From Nocardioides nitrophenolicus (GTDB lineage Bacteria; Actinomycetota; Actinomycetes; Propionibacteriales; Nocardioidaceae): 64,000 bases of DNA. Below the pieces are notes generated by a model. The model was not told the origin of the DNA and made no database searches. It saw only the letters and a program-made list of their open reading frames with translations. The DNA lies in contig NZ_JAFBBY010000001.1 of the NCBI RefSeq assembly GCF_016907515.1, positions 496,001 to 560,000 on the forward strand, in the 5' to 3' direction. The translations under genes were made by a program, and so were the position numbers. Shown here piece by piece: positions 40,896-50,944 of this stretch; the stretch's first letter is position 1; every line of letters starts with the position of its first letter.

Positions 40896-42178
40896 GCCGA
40901 CACCCGTCGTACGGCGACCCCGAGCTCCTCGAGGCGGCCCACCGTGGCGACGCCCAGGTCACCCAGCCAGCGCACCGACGGCTCCTCGCCGACCAGGCAG
41001 CGCACCGCGATCACCCGGGTGTCGACCGGAAGGTACTGCCGGGCCCGGCGCAGGTCGGTGATCGAGACGCCCGAGCCGACGCACAGCACCATCACGCTGG
41101 CGGCCAGCTCGTCGCCGCTGAGGTGCCGGGCCACGTCGACCAGCCGCCCGGCCTGCCAGTCGTAGGTCAGTCCGGAGAGCCCGTCGAGGAAGCGCTGGGC
41201 GCTCGAGGCGGGCAGCGAGCCGTGGGAGGAGGCGGCACTGAGCTGCTGGCCGTCGGCGAGCGCCTGGGTCCCGAGGGAGCCGGCGACCGAGATCGCCAGC
41301 TCGAACTGGTCGTCGCTGGCATAGTCCTCGAGCCGCGAGCTGACCATGGTGAGCAGGTGGGAGCGACGCGTCTCCTCGAACTGGCGGACCATGAGGGTGC
41401 CGGTCTTGGCGCTCGACTTCCAGTGGATGTGGCGGCGGTCGTCACCGGAGACGTAGCCGCGCAGCGCGTGGAAGGACACGTCGTTGTCGGACACCTTCGG
41501 TACCGTGCGGCCCTCGAGGTCGCGGACCAGGCCCGCCGCGGAGCCCTCGACCCGAAGCGTCTTGGGGTGGACGTAGAGGGTGTCCATCTCGCTGAGGTGA
41601 CGCTCGCGGCGCAGCAGGCCGAGCGGGTCGGAGCGCACCGCGGTCACCGGCCCGACGTCGAGCACCGCGCGATGCGCGGTGGGGACGGCGAACAGCTCCT
41701 CGTGCTCCGCGCCGGGCGCCAGGCCCGGGAGCTCGAAGGCCGCGCGGCCGGCACCGACCGGGAACTCCACGACCAGCGACCGCGACCGTCGGCCACTCGG
41801 GTTGGCGACGGTGAGGTAGCCGTTGGCCCGCTCCCCCACGATCACCCGGTCCCGGGCGAGGTCCAGCCGGGCCAGCAACGGCAGCCGGCCGATCACGAAC
41901 GCCACCGCGAGCAGCAGCACCGCCCCGAGGAAGGCGCCCGCGACCACCAGCTCGCGCCAGTGCAGCATCGGCCCCGACACCAGCAGCGCGAGCGCCAGCA
42001 CCGCGACCACCCAGCCCGCGGCGGTGACGGTGCGGGTGACCGGCTCGACCGCGCGGCGCACCCGCTGGGTGCGCTCGGCGATGCCGTCGCGCAGCCGACC
42101 TCCCAGTGCCTGACGGCGCCGGGACAGGTCGGTGAGCGTCCGGCGCACGCCGGCCGCCCAGGAGCGGGGACCCTTCAT
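40892..42178 (-). CDS. DUF58 domain protein
   Basis: 428 residues. Two membrane helices near 50-95 (AGWVVAVLALALLVSGPML, VVAGAFLGAVLLLAVAFVIG), a beta-rich extracytoplasmic or peripheral part, and the DUF58 signature DNDVSFHALRGYVSGDDRRHIHWKSSAKTGTLMVRQFEE at about 232-270 (key residues RGYVSGDDRRHIHW). The C-terminal half has a von Willebrand A-like arrangement. DUF58 proteins are encoded with MoxR ATPases and are thought to be their clients or partners. Four bases separate it from the MoxR gene; it overlaps the TgpA-like gene. Confidence 0.88.
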   Translation of the reverse strand: MKGPRSWAAGVRRTLTDLSRRRQALGGRLRDGIAERTQRVRRAVEPVTRTVTAAGWVVAVLALALLVSGPMLHWRELVVAGAFLGAVLLLAVAFVIGRLPLLARLDLARDRVIVGERANGYLTVANPSGRRSRSLVVEFPVGAGRAAFELPGLAPGAEHEELFAVPTAHRAVLDVGPVTAVRSDPLGLLRRERHLSEMDTLYVHPKTLRVEGSAAGLVRDLEGRTVPKVSDNDVSFHALRGYVSGDDRRHIHWKSSAKTGTLMVRQFEETRRSHLLTMVSSRLEDYASDDQFELAISVAGSLGTQALADGQQLSAASSHGSLPASSAQRFLDGLSGLTYDWQAGRLVDVARHLSGDELAASVMVLCVGSGVSITDLRRARQYLPVDTRVIAVRCLVGEEPSVRWLGDLGVATVGRLEELGVAVRRVSA

Positions 42179-42182
42179 CGGC

Positions 42183-43154
42183 TCATCGACCGGCCGGCTC
42201 CAGCGGGACGGAGACCCGCTCCAGGACTCGGCGTACGACGTCCTCGGTGGTCGTGCCGCGGAAGTCCTCCTCGGGGTCGAGGACCATGCGGTGGGCGAGG
42301 ACGGGGACGGCGAGCGTCTTCACGTCGTCGGGCACGACGTAGCTGCGGCCGTACGACAGGGCCTGGGCGCGCGCGGCGCGGACCAGGGCGAGACCCGCCC
42401 GCACGCTGGTGCCGAGGACCACCTCGGGCGCCTCGCGGGTGCCCTCGGTGATGCTGGAGACGTACTCGTAGACGGTCGGCTCGACGTGGACCTGCTGCGC
42501 GAGCCGGATCAGGTGGAGCACGTTGTCGCCGCTGATGATCGGCCGGAGCACCGTCGCCGCCTTGCCCTTCGGCGCGTTCGCGAGGATCTGCACGGTGTTC
42601 TCGTGGTCGGGATAGCCGAGCGAGGTCTTGATCAGGAACCGGTCGAGCTGGGCCTCGGGCAGCCGGTAGGTGCCGGCCTGCTCGATCGGGTTCTGGGTCG
42701 CGATCACCATGAACGGCTGGCCCACCTGGTGGGTCACGCCGTCGACGGTGACCTGGTTCTCCTCCATCACCTCGAGCAGCGCGGACTGGGTCTTCGGCGA
42801 GGCGCGGTTGATCTCGTCGGCCAGCACCACGTTGGAGAAGATCGGTCCCTGGTGGAACTCGAACTGCTGCGAGCGCTGGTCGAAGATCGTCACGCCGGTG
42901 ACGTCGCTGGGCAGCAGGTCGGGGGTGAACTGGATCCGGTGGTGGTCACCCTGGATGGTCTGCGCGATGGCGCGCGCCAGCGACGTCTTGCCGGTGCCGG
43001 GGTAGTCCTCGAGGAGCAGGTGCCCCTCCGCGAGCAACGCGACGAACGCCAGCCGGACGACGTCGGTCTTGCCGACGATCGCCTGCTCGACGTTGGCGAC
43101 GAGCTGGGCGAAGGTCTGCGAGAACCACTCGGTCTCCTCGGTGGTGAGCGACAT
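42183..43154 (-). CDS. MoxR family AAA+ ATPase
   Basis: 323 residues: Walker A LEDYPGTGKTSLARA near 48-62, Walker B NVVLADEINRASPKTQSALLEVMEE near 108-130, sensor 1 MVIATQNPIEQAGTYRLPEAQLDRF near 148-172, and arginine finger region. MoxR ATPases act as chaperone-like remodelers of neighbouring VWA/DUF58 proteins. Start at 43154 with AAAGGA eight bases upstream. A longer open frame upstream overlaps the giant gene and is not real. Operon position between the Ig/FnIII protein and DUF58 matches the PFNA cluster order. Confidence 0.93.
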   Translation of the reverse strand: MSLTTEETEWFSQTFAQLVANVEQAIVGKTDVVRLAFVALLAEGHLLLEDYPGTGKTSLARAIAQTIQGDHHRIQFTPDLLPSDVTGVTIFDQRSQQFEFHQGPIFSNVVLADEINRASPKTQSALLEVMEENQVTVDGVTHQVGQPFMVIATQNPIEQAGTYRLPEAQLDRFLIKTSLGYPDHENTVQILANAPKGKAATVLRPIISGDNVLHLIRLAQQVHVEPTVYEYVSSITEGTREAPEVVLGTSVRAGLALVRAARAQALSYGRSYVVPDDVKTLAVPVLAHRMVLDPEEDFRGTTTEDVVRRVLERVSVPLEPAGR

Positions 43155-43207
43155 GGTGTCCTTTCGTGGCGTGCGGTGGAGCGGTGGAGCGTACGGCGGC
43201 CGAGCCG

Positions 43208-46200
43208 CTAGGGGTTGAAGTCGAGGGGCGCGCTGCGGTTCGCGTCGCGGATGCGGACCTCGGCCGAGCCGGTGCCGACCCAGCGGCAGCCGTCGCCGGC
43301 GTAGAAGGTGAAGCTGCCGTCGGACGTCGAGACGGCGCGGTTGACCGCATTGCACCCGTCGGTGACGGTCTGGGTGAGGCCCGGGGTGGACACGGTGACG
43401 TCCTGGGATCCCTTGAGGAAGCCGGTGCCCTGGATCCGGAGCAGGCAGCCCTTGACGTTGGAGTTGTTGGCGCAGGCGACGAAGCCCACCGTCAGCGTCT
43501 TGGCCTTGGAGTAGGCGGTGAGGGTGACGATGTCGCTGAACTGCCGATCGCCCGTGGCCGTGGACTCCGTCCGGGCCCGGATCGACAGCGCGGCACCGCC
43601 CTCGGGGACCGAGTAGGACTGGTAGAGGTTGCTGACCGGCTCGAACGCGGCGTTGTCGACGCTGACCCAGACGGCCTTGACGTCCTTGCCGTTGCCCTCG
43701 CCCGCCTTGAGCGGGAACACCGCCTTGTACTGGTCGCCGCTGGCCGTGCTGGTCGAGAGCGACGGCGGCGTGGGCTTGCCCCACGTGTCGACCCCGCCGA
43801 GCGACTTCTGCTCACCCATCACCTGGCGGTCGCCGTTGACGGTGACCGCCCACACGGTGACGGTGTGCGGGCCGTCGTTGTCGGGGAACACGATCGACGT
43901 GCCGTTGCCGGGCGCCGAGTCGACCGTGACCGAGGACGACGGGCCGGTCTGCACGACGTAGTGACGGATGGCCAGGCCACCGTTGTCGGCGGGCGGGTCC
44001 CAGGCGATGGTCGCGGTGCGGTCGGCCGGGGACTCCCCCATCTCCCGCAGGTTGCGCACCTCGCCGGCCTTGGTCCACGGCCGGCCCGACACGCTGGGGC
44101 TGCGGTCGCTCGTGCCGGCGTCGTTGATGGCCGCGACGGAGAAGGTGAAGGTCTGCCCCTTCTGGATCCCGTCACTGGGGTCGAAGGTCTTGGAGGTGGT
44201 CGAGCCGTCGACGGTGTACGTCGACCGGTTGCAGCCCGAGCAGGTGATCTCGTAGCCGGAGACCGCGTTGCCGTTGCTCTGCGACTCCGACCAGCGTCCC
44301 CACTCGATCTGCACCCACGGGTCCTGGGTGACCGCGCCGGCCTCGCTGGCCGTGAGCTTCGGCGGGCTTCCGGACTTCATCGGCAGCCCGAATGGCGCCA
44401 CCGCCTTCGACGGTCCCGAGAACTGCCGGCGCGGCTCGACGTCGTTGACCGCGCGGATCTCGAAGGCGTACGGCGTGCCGTTGGTCAGCCCCGGGATCAC
44501 CCGCGAGGTGTCGTTGCCGCCGGCGGTCCAGGTGGTGGAGCTCCCGGCCTCCTTGATCTCGTACGAGGTGATCGGCGATCCCTCGTTGGCCGGCGGCGAC
44601 CAGCGCAGGGTCAGCTGGCGGTCCATCCGGCCACCGGTCGGCTTGGTCTCGACGACGATCGTCGGCGGCGACATCAGCTCCGGCGCCTTGTTGGGGATGA
44701 TCTGCTCCGAGGCCGGACCCTTCTCGCCCCAGCCCTCGCTGTTGCGGGCCCGGACCCGGAAGGTGTAGGCCTGCCCCGGCGTGAGGTTGACCAGACGGCA
44801 GGTGGTGTCGAGGCAGCTCTGCTGGAAGCCGTTGTCGCCGGTGACCTCGTACTCCTCGATCGGCGCGCCGTTGGTCGCCGGCTCCTGCCAGGTCAGCACC
44901 GCGCTGGATGCCTCGACCGACGACAGGAAGGGGCGGTCGGGGGCGTCCGGCACCGCGATCACGGTCACCGTGATCTGCCCGGTGGCGTCGCGCTCGCGGT
45001 CGCCGGAGGCGTCGGCGACCTTGACCCGGACGATCGACGTACCGGTCTCGGTGGGGGTGAAGCGCACCCGGGAGCCGTCGGTCGTGACACCGGCGAGCCG
45101 ACCGCCGCCGCCGTCGACCTTCGCCTCGCGGACCTCCAGCGGCTCCCCCGGATAGGGGTTCACGGCGTAGTCGGCGATGTCGACGGTCTGCTCCTCGTCG
45201 CGGGTCGCCGTCACGCTGATCGCCGGGATCTGCAGCCGCGGACGGTCGCTGCCGACCGCCCGTACCGTCACCAGGCCCTCGTCCTGGCCGCCGTGGCCGT
45301 CGTCGGCGACGACCTTCACCTGGAGCGCGTCGCCGTCCTTGGCGCCACCCCCGACCTTGACGCTGAGGATGCTGCTGTCGGCGCCGACCTTGGCGGTCAG
45401 GTTGCCGTCGGCCGACTCCACCGACCACGTCATCGACTTCAGGTCGTCCTCGTTGGGGTCGCGGGTCAGCCCGGCGAGGTCGAGCTCGCCGGGGTCGCCG
45501 TCGATGGTGACGTCGAGCGAGGCGTCCCGCATCTGCGGCGGCAGGTTGCCGGACGGCTTGACGTCGATCGGGATGGTCAGCAGCGAGGTGAGCGCGGCGT
45601 CCTCGGCGGCGGTGCGCCCGTCGGAGACCTTCACGGTGACCGACGCCGGGCCGACGTGGCCACGCGCCGGGGTGAAGACCAGGGAGGTCGGCGAGCCGGG
45701 CGTGACGTCGACCAGCCCGTTGACGGCCGACGGGAACGAGTCGGGCACGATCCGCGGCTCCCGGCCGGCCCGGGTCACGACGACGTCCTTGAGGTCGAAG
45801 GTGACCGGCTCCCCCGCGAGGGCCTTGACCGGCACCAGGTCCTTGTCGGTGGTCAGCTGCGGGGGCACGTTGTCGGTGCCGGTCACGTAGATCACGCCGA
45901 AGGTGCCCGAGGACTCCTCGTCGGCGTCGTCGAGCTGGTAGAGCACGACCTGGTCCTCGGCGGCGAGCTGTACCCGGACCGTGGCCTCGTCGGCGCCCAC
46001 CTCGCACCGGCCCTTCCGGCCCGCGTCGCAGCCGGTGACCCTCAGGTCGGCCTTGGCGCCGTCGAAGTCGAGGTCGTTGTCGAGCACCGGGACCTCGATC
46101 GTCTCGCCCGGGTCGCGGCCGATGATGTCGCCCAGCTCGGCCACGTCGTCGCGGGCGATCGGGGCGTAGAACGGCGCGTCGCGACTCGCGCTCACCTTGA

Positions 46201-49200
46201 GCACGGCGTTGTCCTCGGCGCCCGCGGCGTCGGCGATGGTGTAGCCGATGTTGGTCGCCCGGACGCCGGACTCGGGGGCGTCGCCGACCTCCAGCTCGAC
46301 GAAGCCGTTGTCGTGCTCGGGCTGTGGCTCGAGGCTGCTGTTGAGCTCCGCGATCCGCAGCGGGTCGTCGTCGGGGTCGACGTCGTTGGCGAGCACGTTG
46401 TAGGAGATGGTGCGGTTGGGCTGGACCAGGACGCTGTCGTCGAGCGCCACCGGCGGCTGGTTCTCGGTCTCCTCGGGGACCACGCCGACCCGGACCTCCG
46501 CCACGCCGCGGGCGCCGTACTTGTCCTGGACGCGGATCTGGAAGAAGTCGGTGCCGGCCTTGCCCTCGAACGCCTCGTAGCGGATCCAGTCGACGCCGGT
46601 CTCGACGATGCGGCCGAGGGACGGGGCGGTGAGGATGCTGTGGAAGGCCACCGAGTCGCCGTCGGGGTCGGCGCCGCCGAGGTCGACGCCGATCACCTTG
46701 GTCCGCCCGGCGATCACCCGGTCGGTGATCGGCTGCGGCAACGGCGGGTGGTTGTTCTTCGCGGAGTCCGGGATCACGAAGATCGAGACCTCGGCCGTGG
46801 CCTTGAGCCCCTCGGCGTCGCGTACGCCGTAGATGACCGAGTAGGTGCCGGGGTCGTCGGGCGCCCGCAGCCGGAGCACGTCGCCGGCAACCCAGACGTC
46901 GAGCTTCTGGTCGTTGCGCAGGTCGGACTGGAACAGCCGCGGCTTGCCGCCGTCGGGGTCGGAGTCGTTGGCGAGCACCGGGATCGTGGTCACCGCGCCG
47001 GCCCGGACCGTCACCTGGTCCTTGTTGGCGATCGGGTGCCGGTTCTCCTTGGTCGAGCGGCGCTGCGTGATCACGAGCTGACCGGTGACGGTGCTGCGGC
47101 CGTCGGAGACCCAGTAGTCGACCGTCGCCGGCTGGCCGGTGAGGTCGACCGCCGAGCTGACCACGGCGAGTCGCTTGTCGACCACCGAGACCTTGACGCC
47201 CGGCACCGACGGCCGGCCGATCCGCTTCACCACGAGCACGTCGCCGTCGGGGTCGAGGTCGTTGAGCAGCAGGTCGACCTGGGCGGTGCCGCCGGGCGTG
47301 ATGGCGGCCTTGTCGCGCACGGCGACCGGCGGGCGGTTGTCCTTCGGCGGCGACTCGATGTCGAGCCGGATCATCGAGGAGCGGGTCGCCGAGGAGTTGT
47401 AGGCGGTGTAGGAGAGGTAGTAGCTGCGCGCCTTGTCGGAGGTGAAGGTGAAGGTCCCCGACTCGAGGTCCTCGATGATCTCGGTGCCGGCGTCGTCGCC
47501 GAGCACCTTCACGTCCTTGAGGGTCAGCTCGGTGCCCTCGGGGTTGCGGTCGTTGGTCAACGGCTGGACCACGACGGCGGTGCCGGCGACGCCCGACGCC
47601 AGGTCGGGCACCAGCTCGGGTGGCGCGGTGTCGCCGAGGATCTCGACCGGCAGCTTGCCGTCGAGCACGGTGGTGCCGTCCTCGATGGTGTAGTCGATCT
47701 CGGTCACCTTGGCGCCGGTGCCGTTGTCGGAGAAGGTGATGGTGCCGTCGGGGCGGTACTCGACCTCGCCACCGCGTGCGTCGGCGTACGTCAGGGTGAG
47801 GTCGTCGCCGTCCTTGTCGAAGAAGTCGGCGAGCAGGTAGTAGCTCGAGCTGGCCCCGCTGGCGACGGTCAGCTTCGGCTCGCGCTTCGGCATCTTCTCG
47901 GGCTTGGAGTTCTGGTCGTTCTCGCGGATGTCGAGGGTGACCGTGGCGTAGACCTGCTCGTTGACCCGGCCGTCGGTGACGTAGTAGCGGAAGGTGGACG
48001 TGCCCGTGACGTCGGCCGGCACCGTGACCTGCAGCTGGGTGCCGCCGCCGACGATCTTGGTCTCGAGGTCGGGACCGCCGACGTGGCTCGTCTTGACGAT
48101 GCTGATGATGTCGCCGTCGGGGTCGTGGTCGTTGAGGGCCACCACGGGCAGCACGGTGGTGCGCCCGCGCCGGGCGCCGAGATGGTCGTCCTGCGGGTCG
48201 GGCGGGCGGTTCTCCTGCTCCGGGACCTCCTCGGTGATCTCCTTGAGCTTGGACTTGTTCTCGTTCTGGGGGTCGACGGCGGGCCAGTTGTCGATCTTGG
48301 CCTTGCCGGGCTCCTGGACCAGCCACGCGTCGCCGGTGACCGAGTCGTTGAGCACGACGACATCGCGGTTGACCCGGAACTGCAGGAAGGCGCCGGGCTG
48401 CATGCCGGGGATCGGGAGGGTGTCGTCGTGGTCGTCGCCGGCGCAGTCGCGCAGGTAGTTGTGGGGCGACTGCGGGTCGGACCAGGCGGCGTAGACGCAG
48501 CCGGTGTCGGTCATCTGGACCGGCGCGGCGGGCCGCCCGGAGACGCTGCCGCGACCGACGTCGTGGACGGCGCCGCCGCTCACGGGGGTGACCAGGAGGC
48601 CCTCCCGGGTGGCGACGTAGACGTCCTCGCTGTCGTCGGAGGGCTGCTGCAGCTCGACCTCGGACGGATCGGCGGTCTCGAGGACGACCGGCTTCGCGTC
48701 GGGGCGGCTCAGCTCCAGCGAGGAGCGGTTGAACAGCACCGGGGTGTCGCCGACCACGGTCAGCGTCACCAGCGCGGGATCGGAGCCGACCCCGTCGCCG
48801 AAGTCGACCGTGTCGCCGGCGACGGCGGCGCCGGACTCGTCGAGGGTGTAGGACCGGGCGGTGCCGTCGCGACCCAGCACCCAGGCCCGGCCGTCGGTGC
48901 CGACCGCGGCGGTGAGCGCGCGCTTGACGTCGGGCGTGGTCTCCTTCGCCGCGAACCCGCGGAAGCGCTCGGCCGAGCGGACCCAGGCGTCACCCGAGAC
49001 CGGGTCCACCACGGCGAAGGTGGTGCCGCCGTTGGCCACCACCGCACCGGTCGGCAGCGTGGTCGGGTCGAGCACGTTGGCCCGGACGATGTCGACCTGC
49101 TTGACCGTGCGCTCGGAGGACACGTCGTCGACGTACAGGCTGGCGGCGCGCTGGAAGATGTCGAAGTCGGCGCTGCCGGCGTCGACGCCCAGGTCGAGCT

Positions 49201-49399
49201 CCTTGATCTGCGGGTTCAGGCGCGCGACCAGGCCGAGCTCGCGGTTGGTGACCCACACCCCGCCGTCGTTGAGGTCGACCTCGGTGAACGGCTTGCCGTC
49301 CTGCTGGAAGGCGATCACCACGAGGGTGCCGAGCACGAGGGCGAGCACGGTCGCGGACGCCGTACGGCGCCACCGGCGGATCCTGGTCATCGTCGTCAC
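43208..49399 (-). CDS. giant Ig-like/fibronectin type III repeat membrane-anchored protein
   Basis: About 2,063 residues. A membrane anchor lies near 14-33 (TASATVLALVLGTLVVIAF). Residues about 45-390 form a beta-rich, propeller-like region (GGVWVTNRELGLVARLNPQ, AWVLGRDGTARSYTL). From about 395 to 1480 there are some ten tandem bacterial Ig/cadherin-like domains, many opening with (N)RPPVAxxD and containing DPDGD calcium-type turns. From about 1486 to 1870 come four fibronectin type III domains (e.g. PDAPDRPFLSSV, PADRTATIAWDPPADNGG). The last ~90 residues hold several cysteines. GTG at 49399 is preferred because it overlaps the kinase stop (GTGA); ATG at 49390 is the alternative. Equivalent to fn3 of the PFNA cluster; a cell-surface binding or sensing protein. 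Confidence 0.88.
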   Translation of the reverse strand: MTTMTRIRRWRRTASATVLALVLGTLVVIAFQQDGKPFTEVDLNDGGVWVTNRELGLVARLNPQIKELDLGVDAGSADFDIFQRAASLYVDDVSSERTVKQVDIVRANVLDPTTLPTGAVVANGGTTFAVVDPVSGDAWVRSAERFRGFAAKETTPDVKRALTAAVGTDGRAWVLGRDGTARSYTLDESGAAVAGDTVDFGDGVGSDPALVTLTVVGDTPVLFNRSSLELSRPDAKPVVLETADPSEVELQQPSDDSEDVYVATREGLLVTPVSGGAVHDVGRGSVSGRPAAPVQMTDTGCVYAAWSDPQSPHNYLRDCAGDDHDDTLPIPGMQPGAFLQFRVNRDVVVLNDSVTGDAWLVQEPGKAKIDNWPAVDPQNENKSKLKEITEEVPEQENRPPDPQDDHLGARRGRTTVLPVVALNDHDPDGDIISIVKTSHVGGPDLETKIVGGGTQLQVTVPADVTGTSTFRYYVTDGRVNEQVYATVTLDIRENDQNSKPEKMPKREPKLTVASGASSSYYLLADFFDKDGDDLTLTYADARGGEVEYRPDGTITFSDNGTGAKVTEIDYTIEDGTTVLDGKLPVEILGDTAPPELVPDLASGVAGTAVVVQPLTNDRNPEGTELTLKDVKVLGDDAGTEIIEDLESGTFTFTSDKARSYYLSYTAYNSSATRSSMIRLDIESPPKDNRPPVAVRDKAAITPGGTAQVDLLLNDLDPDGDVLVVKRIGRPSVPGVKVSVVDKRLAVVSSAVDLTGQPATVDYWVSDGRSTVTGQLVITQRRSTKENRHPIANKDQVTVRAGAVTTIPVLANDSDPDGGKPRLFQSDLRNDQKLDVWVAGDVLRLRAPDDPGTYSVIYGVRDAEGLKATAEVSIFVIPDSAKNNHPPLPQPITDRVIAGRTKVIGVDLGGADPDGDSVAFHSILTAPSLGRIVETGVDWIRYEAFEGKAGTDFFQIRVQDKYGARGVAEVRVGVVPEETENQPPVALDDSVLVQPNRTISYNVLANDVDPDDDPLRIAELNSSLEPQPEHDNGFVELEVGDAPESGVRATNIGYTIADAAGAEDNAVLKVSASRDAPFYAPIARDDVAELGDIIGRDPGETIEVPVLDNDLDFDGAKADLRVTGCDAGRKGRCEVGADEATVRVQLAAEDQVVLYQLDDADEESSGTFGVIYVTGTDNVPPQLTTDKDLVPVKALAGEPVTFDLKDVVVTRAGREPRIVPDSFPSAVNGLVDVTPGSPTSLVFTPARGHVGPASVTVKVSDGRTAAEDAALTSLLTIPIDVKPSGNLPPQMRDASLDVTIDGDPGELDLAGLTRDPNEDDLKSMTWSVESADGNLTAKVGADSSILSVKVGGGAKDGDALQVKVVADDGHGGQDEGLVTVRAVGSDRPRLQIPAISVTATRDEEQTVDIADYAVNPYPGEPLEVREAKVDGGGGRLAGVTTDGSRVRFTPTETGTSIVRVKVADASGDRERDATGQITVTVIAVPDAPDRPFLSSVEASSAVLTWQEPATNGAPIEEYEVTGDNGFQQSCLDTTCRLVNLTPGQAYTFRVRARNSEGWGEKGPASEQIIPNKAPELMSPPTIVVETKPTGGRMDRQLTLRWSPPANEGSPITSYEIKEAGSSTTWTAGGNDTSRVIPGLTNGTPYAFEIRAVNDVEPRRQFSGPSKAVAPFGLPMKSGSPPKLTASEAGAVTQDPWVQIEWGRWSESQSNGNAVSGYEITCSGCNRSTYTVDGSTTSKTFDPSDGIQKGQTFTFSVAAINDAGTSDRSPSVSGRPWTKAGEVRNLREMGESPADRTATIAWDPPADNGGLAIRHYVVQTGPSSSVTVDSAPGNGTSIVFPDNDGPHTVTVWAVTVNGDRQVMGEQKSLGGVDTWGKPTPPSLSTSTASGDQYKAVFPLKAGEGNGKDVKAVWVSVDNAAFEPVSNLYQSYSVPEGGAALSIRARTESTATGDRQFSDIVTLTAYSKAKTLTVGFVACANNSNVKGCLLRIQGTGFLKGSQDVTVSTPGLTQTVTDGCNAVNRAVSTSDGSFTFYAGDGCRWVGTGSAEVRIRDANRSAPLDFNP

Positions 49400-50934
49400 C
49401 CCGTCGCGCAGATCTGCCGGGAGAGGGCCGAGGTCTGGCCCCCACGGGACACCGCCACCTCGACGCACACGGTCGCGTCGCGCGCGATGGTGAGGGTCTT
49501 GCTGGTGGCGTCGGTGTACTCCGCCGGGGTCGGCTGCACGCCGTCGCCCGAGAGCAGCACCTTGAACTCGTCGCCCTGCTGGGGCTCCTCCTGGGTCCAG
49601 GTGAAGGTCCACCGGTTGCCCTTGTGGGACTTGGTCACCACCGGCGCCGGCGGGCGGTCGAGCAGCTCGACCGGGTCGGGCGGATCCTCGCCCCGCAGCG
49701 TGCCGTCCGTGCGGTCGTCGTCGCCGGCGCTGCCCGCGAGCACGGCGTACGCGACGGCGCCGGCGAGGACGGCGACCACGACGCCCACCGCGATCCGGGC
49801 GGGCGCGCCGAGCCGGCGCTCCTCGGAGCGCTGCGGTCCCGAGCGGCGGCCGGAGCGTCCGGCGGACCGGCCGCCGGTGGCGGCCGGGTGCGCCGCGTGG
49901 CCGGAGTGGCCGGAGTGGCCGGAGTGGCCGGAGTGGCCGGAACGGCCTGGGTCGCGGGTGTCCTCGTCGAGACCGGGCTGCACCGGCCCCGGCCGCTCGT
50001 GGACGGCGGCCGGGATGATCACCGACACCGGCCGGACCAGGGTCCGCGCGTCGTTGGGGTGCTCCTCGCCCAGCGCGGACGGGGAGGCGTCCATCACCTC
50101 GAGCCGGGTCGGCGACTGCCGCAGCTCGATCTGGACGTCCTGGAGCTGGCGCCCCAGCACCATCGCCGACACCGGGCGGCGCTCGACCTCCAGCGCCATC
50201 GCCCGGCGCAGCACGTCGACCAGCGAGGCGGGCACGTCGGGCCGGCGCAGCGGCGTGAGCTGGCCGCGCTCGATCCGGGTCATCAAGGTGGCGTTGTCGT
50301 TGGGTGCGTCGCGGCGCTCGAACGGCGGGTGGCCGATGAGCAGGGAGTAGAGGGTCGCGGCCAGGGAGTAGACGTCGCTGCGGACGTCGTGGCTGTCGGC
50401 GCTCAGCGACTCGGGCGGCGACCACGGGATCGACAGTCCCTGCGCCCCGGCGCCGGTCTCCCCCACCACCGAGGCGATGCCGAAGTCGGTGAGCAGGGGG
50501 ACGCCGAAGGTGCTGGTGAGGATGTTGTGGGGCTTGATGTCGCGGTGCAGGATCCCCGCCCGGTGGGCGGTCTCGACCGCGCTGGCGATCTTGACGCCGA
50601 TGTCGAGGACCTCGCCGACCGCGAGCGGCTGCTGGCGGTAGCGCTGCGCCACGTGGGGCGGCGGGCAGTACTCCATCACCAGGAACGCCCGGCCGTCGGA
50701 GCTCACCCCCGCCTGGTAGATCGGCACGATCGAGGGGTGGTTGGACAGCTGGGCCATCACGTTCGCCTCGGCGCGGAACAGCTCGATCGACGCGGCGTCG
50801 CTGCCGCTGCGCAGCACCTTGATCGCGACCTGCCGGGTCGGCAGCTCCTGCTGGTAGCGGAACACGTCGGCGAAGCCGCCCTCGCCGACGAGGTCGACGA
50901 AGGTGAACCCGGGGATCTGCGGTGGCTGCTGCAT
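49396..50934 (-). CDS. membrane serine/threonine protein kinase (Pkn/Pkb2-like)
   Basis: 512 residues. Kinase domain about 1-270: glycine loop VGEGGFADVF, lysine VAIKVL (39), catalytic HRDIKPHNIL near 130, DFGIA near 150 and WSPPE in the activation segment. A juxtamembrane linker contains five tandem Ser-Gly-His triplets. There is a single membrane helix IAVGVVVAVLAGAVAYAVLAG near 375-395, and an extracytoplasmic FnIII-like domain of about 100 residues (APVVTKSHKGNRWTFTWTQEEPQQG...). GGGAGG precedes the ATG. With its PP2C and FHA neighbours it forms a full phosphorylation module; the giant FnIII protein is the likely surface partner. Confidence 0.93.
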   Translation of the reverse strand: MQQPPQIPGFTFVDLVGEGGFADVFRYQQELPTRQVAIKVLRSGSDAASIELFRAEANVMAQLSNHPSIVPIYQAGVSSDGRAFLVMEYCPPPHVAQRYRQQPLAVGEVLDIGVKIASAVETAHRAGILHRDIKPHNILTSTFGVPLLTDFGIASVVGETGAGAQGLSIPWSPPESLSADSHDVRSDVYSLAATLYSLLIGHPPFERRDAPNDNATLMTRIERGQLTPLRRPDVPASLVDVLRRAMALEVERRPVSAMVLGRQLQDVQIELRQSPTRLEVMDASPSALGEEHPNDARTLVRPVSVIIPAAVHERPGPVQPGLDEDTRDPGRSGHSGHSGHSGHSGHAAHPAATGGRSAGRSGRRSGPQRSEERRLGAPARIAVGVVVAVLAGAVAYAVLAGSAGDDDRTDGTLRGEDPPDPVELLDRPPAPVVTKSHKGNRWTFTWTQEEPQQGDEFKVLLSGDGVQPTPAEYTDATSKTLTIARDATVCVEVAVSRGGQTSALSRQICATG

Positions 50935-50944
50935 CGGACCTCCC

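Noticed and set aside
43166..50350. Very long open frames antisense to real genes, including one of ~2,400 codons opposite the kinase and FnIII genes
   Set aside because: They mirror the codon-position GC pattern of the genes on the other strand, have no ribosome site or domain, and are rich in Arg, Ala, Gly and Pro as expected from high-GC shadows.
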